Positions 6,192-7,188 of a DNA stretch of 7,188 nucleotides are shown here, in pieces. The stretch covers positions 1-7,188 of the forward strand of contig DAOUVF010000152.1 in NCBI GenBank assembly GCA_030667765.1, in the 5' to 3' direction. The notes under the pieces were generated by a model. It was not told where the DNA came from, made no database searches, and saw only the letters and a list, made by a program, of their open reading frames with translations. How positions within the stretch are numbered: position 1 is the first letter of the stretch; every line of letters starts with the position of its first letter. The stretch is from Bacteroides sp. GTDB taxonomy: Bacteria; Bacteroidota; Bacteroidia; Bacteroidales; SM23-62. The translations under genes were made by a program, and so were the position numbers.

Positions 6192-7188
6192 ATGGATCAA
6201 TTAAAGCAATACATAGAAGAGAATAAAAAACGATTCCTGGATGAGCTTTTTGAGCTTATCAGGGTCCCATCCATCAGTGCCAAGCCTGAAAACAAGCCAG
6301 ACATGATCAAAATGGCAGGCCTGCTCAGGAATGCTTTGCTTGAGGCAGGGGCAGATGAAGCCAGGGTTATGGAAACCAGCGGACAACCGGTGGTTTATGG
6401 TTCGAAACATGTGGGAGCAGGTCTTCCGACGGTGCTCATCTATGGACACTATGACGTACAGCCGGTTGAGCCGCTTGAGCTCTGGGATTCCGATCCTTTT
6501 GAGCCGGAGATACGGGATGGAAAAATATGGGCTCGTGGAGCCGATGATGACAAGGGGCAACTTTTCATGCACTTTAAGGCATTTGAATTTATGGTGAAGA
6601 CCGGACAACTTCCCTGTAATGTAAAATTCATGATTGAAGGAGAGGAAGAGGTTGGTTCACCCAGTCTCAAAGAATTTTGCAGATCAAACCAGGAATTACT
6701 GAATGCCGATATAATCCTTGTTTCCGATACCACAATGATAGCTATGGAGATACCTTCTATAACAGTGGGACTCAGGGGACTCAGTTATATGGAAGTGGAA
6801 CTGACGGGACCCAATCGTGATCTCCATTCAGGGCTTTTCGGAGGAGCTGTTGCCAACCCGGTGAATGTGCTTTGTAAAATGATCGCCTCTTTGACCAACG
6901 ATAAAAATGAAATAACCATTCCTGGATTTTATGATGACGTGCTGGTGCTGAACAGAGAGGAAAGGGATGAAATGGCAAAAGCCCCGTTTGATGTCGAAGC
7001 ATATAAGAAGGAATTGGATGTGGATGCAGTTGCCGGAGAGGAAGGCTACACTTCACTGGAACGTACGGGGATCAGGCCGAGCCTTGATGTGAACGGGATA
7101 TGGGGAGGATATATAGAGGAAGGGGCAAAAACCATCCTGCCATCCAAAGCATTTGCCAAGATCTCCATGCGGCTGGTCCCGAATCAAG
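6192..7188 (+). CDS. M20-family metallodipeptidase (CNDP-like), N-terminal part (C-terminus outside window)
   Basis: The frame opens at ATG 6192 (MDQLKQYIEE) and runs off the right edge after 332 codons; about 120-130 residues are probably missing. Active-site elements of the di-zinc M20 family are all present in order. These are GHYDVQP (85-91; H86 metal ligand, D88 catalytic support), RGADDDKG (115-122; D119 bridging ligand), EGEEEVGS (149-156; E152 general base and E153 ligand), VSD (177-179; D179 ligand) and RDLHSGLFGG (209-218; H212, which in relatives reaches into the partner's active site through the dimerization domain). The last histidine ligand would lie beyond the edge. Relatives hydrolyse dipeptides and small peptides in the cytoplasm. 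No signal peptide is present. The 50-base gap upstream is AT-rich, with TAATTTTA at 6157-6164 as a poor promoter match, so co-transcription with DUF3109 is possible. It looks intact. Confidence 0.92.
   Translation, partial: MDQLKQYIEENKKRFLDELFELIRVPSISAKPENKPDMIKMAGLLRNALLEAGADEARVMETSGQPVVYGSKHVGAGLPTVLIYGHYDVQPVEPLELWDSDPFEPEIRDGKIWARGADDDKGQLFMHFKAFEFMVKTGQLPCNVKFMIEGEEEVGSPSLKEFCRSNQELLNADIILVSDTTMIAMEIPSITVGLRGLSYMEVELTGPNRDLHSGLFGGAVANPVNVLCKMIASLTNDKNEITIPGFYDDVLVLNREERDEMAKAPFDVEAYKKELDVDAVAGEEGYTSLERTGIRPSLDVNGIWGGYIEEGAKTILPSKAFAKISMRLVPNQ

Noticed and set aside
6201..7056. Minus-strand open frames at 6201-6608, 6449-6733 and 6781-7056, and plus-strand 6331-6597
   Set aside because: All overlap the M20 dipeptidase frame, whose complete set of active-site motifs shows the true coding strand and frame.

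Overview
The window reads as chromosomal DNA from a member of the Bacteroidota, probably Bacteroidales-like. This rests on family content rather than on any marker gene: a Bacteroidota-style MacB/FtsX permease, a DUF3109 cysteine-rich protein, a lipoprotein serpin, mostly absent Shine-Dalgarno sequences, and one good match to the Bacteroidota -7 promoter element (TAnnTTTG). There are no RNA genes, insertion sequences, CRISPR repeats, integration sites or broken genes. Coding density is high and no gene-free stretch exceeds about 160 bases.

Left part (1-5393, minus strand): five genes run in the same direction with very short gaps, so they probably form one operon transcribed leftward from about 5400. 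In transcription order they are: a secreted TPR protein (5393-4296), a lipoprotein serpin with a basic reactive centre (4274-3030), a membrane protein with an HExxH zinc-peptidase motif of the DUF3267 type (3012-2371), a POT/PTR2-type member of the major facilitator superfamily (2374-944, overlapping the previous stop by 4 bases), and the N-terminal 310 residues of an ABC transporter permease of the MacB/FtsX type (931 to the window edge). The permease reading frame is open across the left edge and its C-terminus lies outside.

Middle (5394-5553): a divergent intergenic region that should carry promoters for both directions. A TAnnTTTG element at 5505-5512 fits the rightward gene and favours an internal start codon for it.

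Right part (5554-7188, plus strand): a DUF3109 protein with eight cysteines, then the first 332 residues of an M20-family (CNDP-like) metallodipeptidase that runs off the right edge.

Functional reading: several genes touch proteins or peptides (a serine/cysteine protease inhibitor, a putative membrane metallopeptidase, a peptide-transporter-like carrier, a dipeptidase). This suggests, but does not prove, a neighbourhood for peptide handling or for defence against proteases at the cell envelope. The most distinctive item is the serpin. Its hinge is intact, its reactive loop appears longer than usual, and it has two candidate basic cleavage residues (K376 and R380). I see no clearly new multi-gene system; the operon association of serpin, HExxH membrane protein and POT-like carrier is the best candidate for follow-up.
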